From the NCBI GenBank assembly GCA_052379645.1, contig JBQSYU010000004.1: a stretch of DNA of 64,000 nucleotides. One strand, written 5' to 3'. A program made the translations under genes and the position numbers. Numbering within the stretch: position 1 is the stretch's first letter; each line of letters opens with the position of its first letter. Origin of the DNA: Arthrobacter_H sp030452125. GTDB lineage: Bacteria > Actinomycetota > Actinomycetes > Actinomycetales > Micrococcaceae. This document shows, piece by piece, positions 36,033 to 44,143 of this stretch. Below the pieces are notes generated by a model. It ran no database searches. It saw nothing but the letters and a program-made list of their open reading frames with translations, and was not told the DNA's origin.

Positions 36033-37317
36033 GGTTGCCTGCTCCCGTCGACTGGATCTTCCCGTCATGGATGCGCCAGTCCTCGGGGAGGATGTGGTCC
36101 AGCACGTCATCGACGGTGACCGCCCCGACCAACCGGCCCTCCCGGTTCACCACCGGCATCGAGGTGAGGTTGTAGGCGGCCAGCATCCGGGAGACCTCAC
36201 TGACGTCGGTGGTGTCGAGCACCGGCTCGAGATCGTTGTCCAGGATGTTGCCCACCGGTTCCGGCGGGGGATGGCGCAACAGCGCCTGGATGTGGACCAT
36301 ACCCAGATATCTCCCGGTCGGGGTCTCCAAGGGCGGACGGCAGACATAGACGCTCGAGGCCAGTGCCTGGCTGATCTCCTCCCGGCGGACATTGGCCAGG
36401 GCTTCGGCGACCGTCGCCTCGGGCGGCAGGACGATCGGCACCGGGGTCATCATCGAGCCAGCGGTGTTTTCCTCGTATTCGAGCAGGCGACGGACGTCGT
36501 CGGCGTCCTCGGGTTCCATCAACTGCAGCAACGCCTCCTGCTGGACCTCCTCCAGTTCGTGGAGCAGGTCGGCGGCATCGTCGGGGTCCATCTCCTCCAG
36601 GACGACGGCGGCTCGATCCATGTCGAGGAAGGACAGGATCTGGACCTGCTCCTCGTCGGGCAGTTCCTGCAGGACATCGGCCAGGCGGTCATCCTGGAGT
36701 TCGGTGGCCACTTCAAGGCGGCGTTTGGTGCTCATTTCATGCAGGGCCTCGGCGAAGTCGGCCGGTTTGAGTTCCTCGTGGGCCGCCACGAACTGGGTGG
36801 CCGCCTGGGGATCGTCCCGGTTGCCGTGGACGATCTCGTTCCAGGACACCAGCACGCGGTGTCCGCGTGAGAGCCGACGCAGGGGGCGGAACCCGCCGGC
36901 CGGATCCGCGCCGCGCCGGACGTAGTAGTCCGAGAGGGCCCAATCGCCATTGCGTAGCTTCTGTAGTCCGATGTCTTCCACGGTGGCCTCCCCGGAACCG
37001 TCGGTGAAGGCGACGACCCGGTCGAAGAGTTCGGCGACCACCAGGGTCTCGGCACCGCGCTGCTGGAAGCGGCGCAGATTGACCAGCCCCGAACAGATGA
37101 TCTGGCTGGCCTCCATGGCCTGCACGCGCGTCATCGGGACGAACACCCGTTTCTTGCCCGGCACCTCGACGACCAGGCCGACGCCCAGCACCTGTTTGCG
37201 CGGACCACGATCGAGCACCACGACATCACGCAGCCGGCCCAGACGATCCCCCAGGGGGTCGAAGACATCGAGGCCGAGCAAGCGGGCAATGAATACCTTG
37301 TTCGATGAGCTGCTCAC
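36025..37317 (-). CDS. MgtE N-terminal domain and CBS-pair protein without a channel
   Basis: The 430-residue soluble protein has a PRC-barrel-like N-terminal region (about 10-70), an MgtE intracellular N domain made of helical repeats (LADVLQELPDEEQVQILSFL and similar, about 210-285), and a CBS pair (MMTPVPIVLPPEATVAEAL at about 294-312, and a second ending SMPVVNREGRLVGAVTVDD at about 386-404). The MgtE transmembrane domain is missing, as in M. tuberculosis Rv1232c. It may sense Mg2+ or adenosyl ligands for a partner. GTG 37317 is leaderless-like. Confidence 0.85.
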   Translation of the reverse strand: MSSSSNKVFIARLLGLDVFDPLGDRLGRLRDVVVLDRGPRKQVLGVGLVVEVPGKKRVFVPMTRVQAMEASQIICSGLVNLRRFQQRGAETLVVAELFDRVVAFTDGSGEATVEDIGLQKLRNGDWALSDYYVRRGADPAGGFRPLRRLSRGHRVLVSWNEIVHGNRDDPQAATQFVAAHEELKPADFAEALHEMSTKRRLEVATELQDDRLADVLQELPDEEQVQILSFLDMDRAAVVLEEMDPDDAADLLHELEEVQQEALLQLMEPEDADDVRRLLEYEENTAGSMMTPVPIVLPPEATVAEALANVRREEISQALASSVYVCRPPLETPTGRYLGMVHIQALLRHPPPEPVGNILDNDLEPVLDTTDVSEVSRMLAAYNLTSMPVVNREGRLVGAVTVDDVLDHILPEDWRIHDGKIQSTGAGNHG

Positions 37318-37324
37318 CCTCCCT

Positions 37325-37330
37325 AGGCTA
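37325..37330 (-). promoter_or_regulatory. -10 box of the MgtE/CBS gene (leaderless)
   Basis: TAGCCT on the minus strand is followed by 7 nt (AGGGAGG) and GTG 37317. The AGGGAGG is too close to act as a ribosome site. Confidence 0.45.
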
Positions 37331-37423
37331 CCGGCTGGGACCCCGGCCCGTCAGGGATGCACCGGGAGGCGGCGCACCGGTTCACCGGGAGCGATAACAC
37401 CCCACGTCCACGCGTTGAGGAGG

Positions 37424-37429
37424 CAGAAT
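37424..37429 (+). promoter_or_regulatory. -10 box of the stress-protein gene (leaderless)
   Basis: CAGAAT is followed by 6 nt and ATG 37436. It differs from TANNNT at the first base. Confidence 0.4.
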
Positions 37430-37435
37430 GGAAGC

Positions 37436-38263
37436 ATGAGCCCAACAACCGGCACCAATCGGAACGCCTCCGCCCAACTGGGACCTCCCCGCGGGGAGAT
37501 CCTGGGCCGCTACGACTCCTATCTGGATGCCCAGAAGGTGGTCGACTACCTGGCCGACCACGACTTCCCGGTCGCCGGGGTGAGCATCATCGGCAACGAC
37601 CTGATGACGGTGGAACGGGTCACCGCGAAACTGAGCTACCCGAAAGTGGCGTTGGCGGGGGCCGCGCAGGGGGCTATGTTCGGCATCTTCGTGGGCCTGA
37701 TCCTGAGCATCTTCGGTCCCGAAGGCGGACTCACCCAGATCCTTTCCTCGGTGGGGCTGGGCATGGCCATCTGGATGATCGTCGGGGTGGTCAGCTATTC
37801 GTTCCGCAAGGGGAAGCGCGACTTCTCCTCCTCCAGCCAGGTCATGGCCACCAGCTACGACGTCGTCGTCGCGTTCGAGCATGCCGCAGCGGCCCGTCAG
37901 ATGGCCTCGAAACTGCCGATGAGCCGGGTCGAGGCCCAGCAGGTCACCCCCGCCTGGGCGCCCCCGCGCCAACAGGGCGGCCCGGCGGGCCCCGGCCCCG
38001 ATGCCGGGACGCCGACGGGCGGCCCCGTGGCCCCGGCGCCGAGCCCGGCCCCGGGCGGAACCGGCCAGGACGAGGGGCACGGCACCTCCGAGGCCGGGAC
38101 CGCCTCCGGTGCGGACACGGCACCGCGGTCCTCGACGTCGTACTCCGATCTGCCCGACGGACGTCCGCAGTACGGGGTGCGGGTCACCCCGGAACAGGAA
38201 CCCGAGGCCCCGGCGGAAGGCGAGGACCAGACCGGCGGCACGGACCAGCAACCCCAGCCTTGA
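37436..38263 (+). CDS. General stress protein 17M-like domain membrane protein
   Basis: The 275-residue protein has an N-terminal region GRYDSYLDAQKVVDYLADHD (about 24-43) and GVSIIGNDLMTVERVT (about 48-63), matching the general-stress-protein 17M-like (YflT-like) domain. Two membrane helices (about 76-93 and 101-119) with a Gly zipper follow, then a second half of the domain. The C-terminal 100 residues are Pro/Gly/Ala-rich and certainly disordered. The ATG lies 6 nt after CAGAAT. A perfect terminator follows. Function unknown. Confidence 0.82.
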   Translation: MSPTTGTNRNASAQLGPPRGEILGRYDSYLDAQKVVDYLADHDFPVAGVSIIGNDLMTVERVTAKLSYPKVALAGAAQGAMFGIFVGLILSIFGPEGGLTQILSSVGLGMAIWMIVGVVSYSFRKGKRDFSSSSQVMATSYDVVVAFEHAAAARQMASKLPMSRVEAQQVTPAWAPPRQQGGPAGPGPDAGTPTGGPVAPAPSPAPGGTGQDEGHGTSEAGTASGADTAPRSSTSYSDLPDGRPQYGVRVTPEQEPEAPAEGEDQTGGTDQQPQP

Positions 38264-38310
38264 CGCGCCCCGGGGCCCGGGGCAGCCGCCCACCAGTGGC
38301 GGAAAAGACC

Positions 38311-38351
38311 AAAGGCCGGTTCCTCCCCACGGGGAGGAACCGGCCTTCTTT
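38311..38351. terminator. Terminator between convergent stress-protein and pepP genes
   Basis: AAGGCCGGTTCCTCCCC (38312-38328) pairs perfectly with GGGGAGGAACCGGCCTT (38331-38347); on the plus strand CTTT follows and on the minus strand TTTT. Confidence 0.8.
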
Positions 38352-38366
38352 GATCCGCGGCGGAGG

Positions 38367-39929
38367 CTACTGGGCGTCGGCCGAGTAGATTCCCGCCATC
38401 CAGGATTCGATGTCCTCGGCCGTGCGTGGCAGGGCCGCGCTGAGGTTTTCGCAGCCGTCGGCGGTGACCAGGACGTCGTCCTCGAGGCGGACGCCGATGC
38501 CGCGGTACTCCGCGGGGACGGCCAGATCCTCGGACTTGAAGTACAGGCCGGGCTCGATCGTGAAGACCATGCCGGGCTCCAACACGGCATCGAGGTACAG
38601 ATCCCGCTTGGCCTGGGCGCAGTCATGGACATCCAGCCCGAGGTGGTGGCTGGTGCCGTGCGGCATCCAGCGGCGGTGGTGCTGTCCGTCGGGGGAGAGC
38701 GCCTCCTCCAGGGAAACCGGCAGCAGTCCCCAGGCGTCCAGGTTCTCGGCCAGGACCTTCAGCGCCGCTTCGTGCAGCTCGCGGAACCTGCGCCCGGGGC
38801 GGGCGACCTCGAAGGCGGCATCGGCGGCGTCCAGGACCGCCTGGTAGATCCGGCGCTGGACCTCGGAGTACTTGCCGTTCACGGGCAGGGTCCGGGTGAT
38901 GTCCGCGGTGTAGAGCGAATCGGCCTCGACGCCGGCATCGAGCAGCAACAGGTCCCCGGTGTTCACCTGGCCGGAGTTGCGGATCCAGTGCAGGACGGTG
39001 GCGTTGTTGCCCGAGGCGGCAATGGTGTCGTAGCCGAGGTCGTTGCCTTCCTCGCGGGCCCGGGCGAAGAAGGCGCCTTCGACGACGCGTTCGCCCCGCT
39101 TATGCTCGATGGCGCGCGGGAGTTCGCCGACGACGTCGTGGAACCCGTTGACGGTCGCCTCCACGGCGGCACGCATCTGCTCGATCTCCCAGTCGTCCTT
39201 GACCAGGCGCAGTTCGGAGAGCGCTTCGGAGAGTTCGCCGTCGAGGCGGTCCGAGGCTTCGAGATCGACCCCGGTATTGATCCGGGAGGTATCCACCAGG
39301 GCGTCGCAGTTCGGATCCACATCACGCAGCAGCCGGATCCGCATCCCGCCGATCTCGGTGGCGCCGGCACCGGTGGTGATGGCCTCCTCCAGCTCGGCGT
39401 CGATATGCGCGGTGGGCAGTTCCAGCCGGGCCTTCAACACGTCGAGGGTCGGACGGGTGCCGATCCAGAATTCCCCGGACCGGGCATCGGAGTAGAACTC
39501 CTCGGTGTCGCGGCCGGCCATGGGACGGAAGTAGAGGGTCGCCCGATGGTTTCCGCCGTCGTCTCCAGCGCCTTCCTCGGTGGGTTCCAGAAGCAGGACG
39601 GCATCGGGTTCGTGGTCGACGCCGAGCCCGGTGAGGTGGGCGAATCCGGAGTGCGGGCGGAAACGGTAGTCGGTGTCGTTGGAGCGGACCTTCAACGGTC
39701 CGGCCGGGATGACCAGGCGTTCACCGGGGAACTTGGCCGAGAGGGCGCGGCGCCGGGCGGCCGCATAGGGGGCCACGGCGTCGGGGCCGGGGGAGGTGGC
39801 TTCGGTGGAGGGGGCCCACTGGGACCCCATGAAGTCCTTGAAGGCCTGCGAGGACGGGCGCTGTGAACGGTTGTTCACGCGTTCCTCGAGTGGTTGATCG
39901 CTGCCGGGGGTGTTGTTCGCTTGAGTCAT
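38367..39929 (-). CDS. pepP: Xaa-Pro aminopeptidase (aminopeptidase P, M24B)
   Basis: The 520-residue two-domain metallopeptidase cuts N-terminal residues ahead of proline. The N-terminal creatinase-like domain (about 60-215) includes RPHSGFAHLTGL. The catalytic pita-bread domain holds the dimetal ligands in LLLDAGVEADSLYTADITR (two Asp, in parts about 328-346), HGTSHHLGLDVHD (about 424-436), TIEPGLYF (about 461-468) and GVRLEDDVLV (about 481-490). ATG 39929 is preferred; a GTG directly before it is possible. It is divergent from the PHP gene with 58 bp between. Confidence 0.92.
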   Translation of the reverse strand: MTQANNTPGSDQPLEERVNNRSQRPSSQAFKDFMGSQWAPSTEATSPGPDAVAPYAAARRRALSAKFPGERLVIPAGPLKVRSNDTDYRFRPHSGFAHLTGLGVDHEPDAVLLLEPTEEGAGDDGGNHRATLYFRPMAGRDTEEFYSDARSGEFWIGTRPTLDVLKARLELPTAHIDAELEEAITTGAGATEIGGMRIRLLRDVDPNCDALVDTSRINTGVDLEASDRLDGELSEALSELRLVKDDWEIEQMRAAVEATVNGFHDVVGELPRAIEHKRGERVVEGAFFARAREEGNDLGYDTIAASGNNATVLHWIRNSGQVNTGDLLLLDAGVEADSLYTADITRTLPVNGKYSEVQRRIYQAVLDAADAAFEVARPGRRFRELHEAALKVLAENLDAWGLLPVSLEEALSPDGQHHRRWMPHGTSHHLGLDVHDCAQAKRDLYLDAVLEPGMVFTIEPGLYFKSEDLAVPAEYRGIGVRLEDDVLVTADGCENLSAALPRTAEDIESWMAGIYSADAQ

Positions 39930-39975
39930 CACCGTTCCATGTTCTCAAAGCCGGGCCGATACACCAAGGCGCCGG

Positions 39976-39981
39976 TAGGCT
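39976..39981 (+). promoter_or_regulatory. -10 box of the PHP gene (leaderless)
   Basis: TAGGCT is followed by 6 nt (GGAGGA) and ATG 39988. Confidence 0.55.
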
Positions 39982-39987
39982 GGAGGA

Positions 39988-40845
39988 ATGCTGATCGATC
40001 TGCATGCTCACTCGAATGTCTCCGACGGGACCGAAACCCCGTCGCAGCTGATGGCCGCGGCGGCCGCCGCCGGCCTGGACGTCGTCGCGCTGACCGACCA
40101 CGACCAGACCTCCGGATGGGCCGAGGCCGCCACCGCTGCGCTAGAGACCGGCGTGGGGCTGGTTCCCGGGATGGAGATCTCCTGCAAGACCGCCCGCGGG
40201 GTCAGTGTGCACCTGCTGTCCTATTTGCACGACCCGGGCCATGGGGAATTGTTGGTGGAGATCGACAAGGCGCGTGATGCGCGGATCCACCGGGCCCGGA
40301 AGATGGTTGAACTGATCTCCGAGGACTACCCGATCACCTGGGAGGCGGTGGGGGAGCAGTCCGCCCCCGGGGCGACGTTGGGCCGGCCGCATATCGCCGA
40401 TGCCCTGGTCGCGGCCGGGGTGGTGTCGAGCCGAAGCGAGGCCTTCGCCACCGTGTTGACCTCGCGATCGCGTTACTACGTGGGGCACTACGCCGTGGAC
40501 CCCGTCAGGGCCGTCGAACTGGTGCGGGCCGCCGGGGGAGTACCCGTGTTCGCCCACCCCATGGCGGAGCTGCGTGGCCGGGTGGTCGAACCGGAGGTCT
40601 TCGACGAGATGATCCAGGCCGGTCTGCTCGGGCTGGAGATCGACCATCGGGATAATTCGGACCAGGGGCGCCGGTTCCTGCACTCGCTCGCGGCCCGGCA
40701 TGATCTGATCGTGACCGGTTCCAGCGACTACCACGGGACCGGCAAGCCCAACCGGCTGGGTGAGAACTCCACCAGCGTGGACATGCTCCGACGAATCCTC
40801 GAAGCAGGCACCGGAACCGCCCCGGTGGGGATGCCGAAAACCTGA
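39988..40845 (+). CDS. PHP-domain metal-dependent phosphoesterase (YciV/TrpH-like)
   Basis: The 285-residue PHP-superfamily enzyme has metal-ligand motifs DLHAHSNVSDGT (about 4-15), ALTDHDQTSGW (about 34-44), GMEISCK (about 59-65), RPHIADALV, FAHPM (about 190-194) and SSDYHGTGK (about 246-254). Relatives are the YciV/RNase AM type that trims 5' ends of RNA or hydrolyses 3',5'-nucleoside bisphosphate. The ATG is 6 nt after TAGGCT. It stands alone; the next gene has a long separate leader. Confidence 0.88.
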   Translation: MLIDLHAHSNVSDGTETPSQLMAAAAAAGLDVVALTDHDQTSGWAEAATAALETGVGLVPGMEISCKTARGVSVHLLSYLHDPGHGELLVEIDKARDARIHRARKMVELISEDYPITWEAVGEQSAPGATLGRPHIADALVAAGVVSSRSEAFATVLTSRSRYYVGHYAVDPVRAVELVRAAGGVPVFAHPMAELRGRVVEPEVFDEMIQAGLLGLEIDHRDNSDQGRRFLHSLAARHDLIVTGSSDYHGTGKPNRLGENSTSVDMLRRILEAGTGTAPVGMPKT

Positions 40846-41221
40846 CTCATCAGTCACCTGGATTTCCGGCTGGCGGGAATTACCTCCGCACTCTGATAGT
40901 GTCACCGACGTAGGGGGTTGCTCCAGGCAACCTTGTCGAGCACGAATCCGAGTGCTTGGACGACCCCCGGTTCCACGGGAGGCCCCACCATGGCCTCCGC
41001 CGTTTGAGTGGCCTTGACCCGAAAGCCGGGTAGCCGCACGCGCCGCGCCAACAGCGGCCCTGCAGGTCCGGTTAGGTCCGGGTGGAATGCGCGCCTTGAA
41101 TGCGTCCGCACCGGACGAAGCCCGCCTCACGGCGGCGTGGCAATGGCGCCCGTTAAACCGGGCCGGCGCGCTGCGACCAGGGGAGGCATCCGGTGGCCGA
41201 CCCCGTGAGAAGAGGAGCAGC
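40846..41221 (+). other. Long folded leader before the sodium:solute symporter gene
   Basis: There is no gene in these 376 bp. A GATAGT box at 40895-40900 could start a leader of about 315 nt. It can form GGTTGC/GCAACC (40916-40931), a long imperfect hairpin around AGCAC/GTGCT (40939-40956), both enclosed by GGGG/CCCC (40913-40976), then GGAGGCC/GGCCTCC (40978-40998) and ACCCG/CGGGT (41017-41031). It matches no riboswitch class I know. Confidence 0.35.
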
Positions 41222-42916
41222 ATGACACCGAATGGTGCGGAGCTCCAGCAGCTGAGTGGATGGCTAGTCATCGGGCTGCTGGTGTTTTTTTACGGGGGGA
41301 CATTCCTGATGACCCTCGGGATCAGCAAGAAGAAGGAAAACGCGGACGGCTACATGACCGCGGGCAACAACATCGGCTTCGGCATCTCCGCGGCGAGCAT
41401 GACGGCCACCTGGATCTGGGCCTCGTCGATGTATGCCTCGGCCACCTCCGGCTACACCTACGGCATTTCGGGCCCCATCCACTACGGCCTCTGGGGCGCC
41501 TTGATGATCCTGTTCATCTACCCCTTCGGCAAGCGCATCCGCTCCGTGGCGCCCCGGGCCCACACCCTGGCCGAGGTCATGCACGCCCGGCACGGCCGAG
41601 GCAGCCAGCTGATGCTCGCCGGCTCCAACGTCGTCGGCAGCCTCATCAGCCTGACCAGTAACTTCATCGCCGGCGGTGCCTTGATCGGCCTGCTTTCGCC
41701 CTTCAGCTTCCAGCAGGGGATCCTCACCGTCGCCGCCGGCACCCTGCTGTATTCGCTGTGGTCGGGCTTCCGTGCCTCCGTGTTGACCGACTTCGCGCAG
41801 GTGCTGGCCATGCTCGGCGCCGTCGTGGTCATCATCCCGGTCGTGTTCTTCGCCGCAGGCGGGACGAACATGTTCGTCGAGGGGGCCGCGAACGTGACCC
41901 CCCAGCAGGGGAACTTCTTCTCCTCCGAGGCCTTCATGAACCAGGGCGCGCCCTACATCGCGGCGGTGCTGGCCTACGCCATCGGCAACCAGACCATCGC
42001 CCAGCGGCTCTTTGCCGTGCGCGAGGACCTGATCAAGAAGACCTTCGTCACCGCCACCGTCGGCTACGGGGCGACCATCATCGGCATCGGCATGCTCGGT
42101 GTCATGGCGCTGTACCTGGGCATCACCCCCACCGGCGGGGACCTGAACAACCTGATCCCCGAAATGGCAGCGACCTACCTCGGACCCGTGTTGTTGTGCC
42201 TGTTCCTGGTGATGATCATCGGGGCGCTGTCCTCGACGGCAGACTCCGACCTGAGCGCCCTGTCCTCGATCATGATGGCCGATATCTACGGGCAGAACGT
42301 GGCCCAGAAGGGCGAAGTTAACCCGAAGACCATGCTCCTGGTCGGCCGCGTCTCCATGGTCCTGGCCACCGGCGCCGGGCTGTACTTCGCCAGCGGGGCG
42401 TTGAACATCCTGGACCTGCTGGTCTTCGTCGGCGCCTTGTGGGGGTGCCTGGTCTTCCCGGTCATCTCCAGCTTCTACTGGAAGAAGGTCACGAACATGG
42501 CCTTCGTGACCTCGGTGATCGTCGCCCTGGCCATCTTCATCCCCGTGCGTTTCTCCTGGATCCCCGTCGACGGGCTCTGGGGCTACACGGTCGACGTCTT
42601 GTCGATCGTCGGGGTCGGCGTGGTGCTCGGGCTGATGCTCTTCGGCTTCTTCGGCGGCCGGGTGGCACGGATCGGTGGCATCATCGCGACCCTGGCCGTT
42701 GCGCCCTTCGCCTTCGGGCACCTGCACGACTACGCGGTCCTCAGCGGATCGCTCGTCGCCTACGCGGTCTCCACGGTGCTGTGCTATGTGATGTCCGCCC
42801 GGTCCTCGATGGAATTCGATTTCGACACCATCAAGGACACCGTCGGCGATTTCGACCCGTCGGATCGGCTGGCAGCGGCCCAGACCGACGTCGATGCCGC
42901 CGAAACGCATTCCTGA
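41222..42916 (+). CDS. Sodium:solute symporter family transporter
   Basis: The 564-residue protein has the SSS (SLC5) fold with about 13 membrane helices: GWLVIGLLVFFYGGTFLMTLG (in parts about 12-32), NADGYMTAGNNIG (about 39-51), the substrate/Na+ helix ATWIWASSMYASATSGYTYG (about 61-80) and the family-typical GALSSTADSDLSALSS (about 335-350, Na+ site Ser/Thr). The solute cannot be read from sequence; urea/polyamine-like or carboxylate substrates are possible. AGAGGAGCAGC precedes ATG 41222. A 43-residue membrane protein follows immediately and is probably its small subunit. Confidence 0.9.
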   Translation: MTPNGAELQQLSGWLVIGLLVFFYGGTFLMTLGISKKKENADGYMTAGNNIGFGISAASMTATWIWASSMYASATSGYTYGISGPIHYGLWGALMILFIYPFGKRIRSVAPRAHTLAEVMHARHGRGSQLMLAGSNVVGSLISLTSNFIAGGALIGLLSPFSFQQGILTVAAGTLLYSLWSGFRASVLTDFAQVLAMLGAVVVIIPVVFFAAGGTNMFVEGAANVTPQQGNFFSSEAFMNQGAPYIAAVLAYAIGNQTIAQRLFAVREDLIKKTFVTATVGYGATIIGIGMLGVMALYLGITPTGGDLNNLIPEMAATYLGPVLLCLFLVMIIGALSSTADSDLSALSSIMMADIYGQNVAQKGEVNPKTMLLVGRVSMVLATGAGLYFASGALNILDLLVFVGALWGCLVFPVISSFYWKKVTNMAFVTSVIVALAIFIPVRFSWIPVDGLWGYTVDVLSIVGVGVVLGLMLFGFFGGRVARIGGIIATLAVAPFAFGHLHDYAVLSGSLVAYAVSTVLCYVMSARSSMEFDFDTIKDTVGDFDPSDRLAAAQTDVDAAETHS

Positions 42917-42935
42917 TCCTGAAGGAGGAAACGAC

Positions 42936-43067
42936 ATGGAACCGATGATCCTGACCGTGTACATGCTCATCTGGCCGGTGATCGTGGCCGGAACACTGTT
43001 CGTCATCGCGCGGGCCTTCCTGCGCGAATGGCGCCAGGCACGTCGAGACGACCGCACGATGGTCTGA
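42936..43067 (+). CDS. Small membrane protein, putative transporter small subunit
   Basis: This 43-codon gene starts 19 bp after the symporter with a perfect AAGGAGG 8 nt before ATG 42936. The product has one membrane helix (LTVYMLIWPVIVAGTLFVIA, about residues 6-25) and a basic tail (REWRQARRDDRTMV). It matches the small subunits that accompany sodium:solute symporters in actinobacteria. The tight spacing and strong ribosome site support translation. It is too short for ordinary ORF cut-offs. Confidence 0.85.
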   Translation: MEPMILTVYMLIWPVIVAGTLFVIARAFLREWRQARRDDRTMV

Positions 43068-43088
43068 CCCGTTCTGGGGGGACCCCAC

Positions 43089-43116
43089 GCTCCGGTGCCC
43101 TGCGGGGTGCCGGAGC
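43089..43116 (+). terminator. Terminator hairpin after the symporter operon
   Basis: GCTCCGGTGCC (43089-43099) pairs with GGTGCCGGAGC (43106-43116) with two G-U pairs, 21 bp after the small-subunit stop. Confidence 0.55.
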
Positions 43117-43208
43117 CGACGGCCGCCGGCACCACCAGTACTCCTGGGGTGCCACGGCCGTTTCGTGGTTAACGGCGTCGACCGGTCGAGGCCGGGGCGG
43201 CGCATTGG

Positions 43209-44138
43209 TCAGCTCCGGCGGAAATCCGTCTGCTCGGGCAGGCGCGTACGCATGGTGTCGATCGCCGCGGGATTGGCATCCACGCAGACGAACCGCCGAT
43301 CCAACTGGGAGGCGGCGGCCCCGGTGGTCCCGGACCCGGCGAAGAAGTCCAGCACCCAGTCTCCCGGGCGGCTGCTCGCGGCGATGATCCGGCGCAGGAT
43401 GCCCACTGGCTTCTGCGTGGGATAGCCGGTCTTCTCCTTGCCGGTGGGCGAGACGATGGTATGCCACCAGACATCGGTGGGCAGCTTGCCGCGGGCCGCC
43501 TTCTCGGCAGTGACCAGACCGGGAGCCATATAGGGTTCGCGGTCGACCTCGACGGAATCGAAGTGGTACCTCGAAGGGTTCTTGACGTAGACGAGGATGT
43601 TGTCGTGTTTGGCAGGCCAGCGGCTCTTGGACCGGGCGCCGTAGTCATAGGACCAGATGATCTCGTTGAGGAAGCACTCCCGGCCGAAGATGGCATCAAG
43701 CATCACCTTGGCGTAGTGGACCTCACGGAAATCCAGGTGCAGGTACAAGGTGCCGTCGTCGGCCAACAGCCGCCAGGCCTCGATCAGCCGCGGTTCCAGG
43801 AAGGCCCAGTAGTCATCGAAGGCGTCGTCGTAGCTATGCAGGGCCCCCCGGATGGTCGAATAGCTGGCGCCCTTGAACCCGACCCGGTCACCGGTGCCAT
43901 CGGTGTTGCGGACCATCGTGGTGGCCTGGCGGGACTGCTTGCGCCCGGTGTTGAACGGCGGATCGAGGTAGACCACGGTGAACGCGCCATCGGGCAAGGT
44001 GGGCAGGAAGTCGGCGTTGTCGGCCTGGACGACCAGATCGGGTCCCTCCGGGGACCATGGGTGCTCGGACCCGACACGGGTGGGGACCCCGGCCGATCGG
44101 CCGGGGTCCCCACCGGAGGTAGGCGTGGTGGCGCCCAC
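43209..44138 (-). CDS. Orphan site-specific DNA methyltransferase (beta-class amino-methyltransferase)
   Basis: The 309-residue methyltransferase has catalytic motif IV DPPF in VVYLDPPFNTGRK (about 55-67) ahead of the SAM-binding motif I in DFFAGSGTTGAAAS (about 264-277), the order of beta-class N6-adenine or N4-cytosine enzymes. Also seen are SYDYGARSKSRWPAKHDNIL (in parts, about 166-185) and YPTQKPVGILRRII (about 239-252). No restriction gene is nearby, so it is an orphan with a likely regulatory or housekeeping role. The only in-frame start near the family start is GTG 44138, 5 bp after the helicase stop. A perfect 34-bp palindrome covers codons about 9-20. Confidence 0.85.
   Translation of the reverse strand: MGATTPTSGGDPGRSAGVPTRVGSEHPWSPEGPDLVVQADNADFLPTLPDGAFTVVYLDPPFNTGRKQSRQATTMVRNTDGTGDRVGFKGASYSTIRGALHSYDDAFDDYWAFLEPRLIEAWRLLADDGTLYLHLDFREVHYAKVMLDAIFGRECFLNEIIWSYDYGARSKSRWPAKHDNILVYVKNPSRYHFDSVEVDREPYMAPGLVTAEKAARGKLPTDVWWHTIVSPTGKEKTGYPTQKPVGILRRIIAASSRPGDWVLDFFAGSGTTGAAASQLDRRFVCVDANPAAIDTMRTRLPEQTDFRRS
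44080..44113. repeat. Perfect 34-bp palindrome overlapping the methyltransferase start
   Basis: GTGGGGACCCCGGCC, then GATC, then GGCCGGGGTCCCCAC is perfectly self-complementary over all 34 bp. It lies 31 bp after the helicase stop and inside the first codons of the methyltransferase gene. It may be the helicase terminator, an attenuator of the methyltransferase gene, or a binding site. Confidence 0.75.
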
Positions 44139-44143
44139 AGGTG

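Noticed and set aside
41111..41160. CCGGACGAAG element resembling a guanidine-III riboswitch
   Set aside because: The 5' CCGGACGA matches, but the required downstream AGGACAAG segment and its pseudoknot partner are absent.
41264..43135. 623-codon open frame antisense to the sodium:solute symporter
   Set aside because: It is a shadow frame of a GC-rich gene; the product is a His/Asp/Gly-rich low-information sequence and no start signal is present.
43140..44140. Restriction-modification or defence system
   Set aside because: Only the methyltransferase is present. The neighbours are a housekeeping helicase and a transporter operon, and no endonuclease, nuclease or toxin-like gene is nearby.
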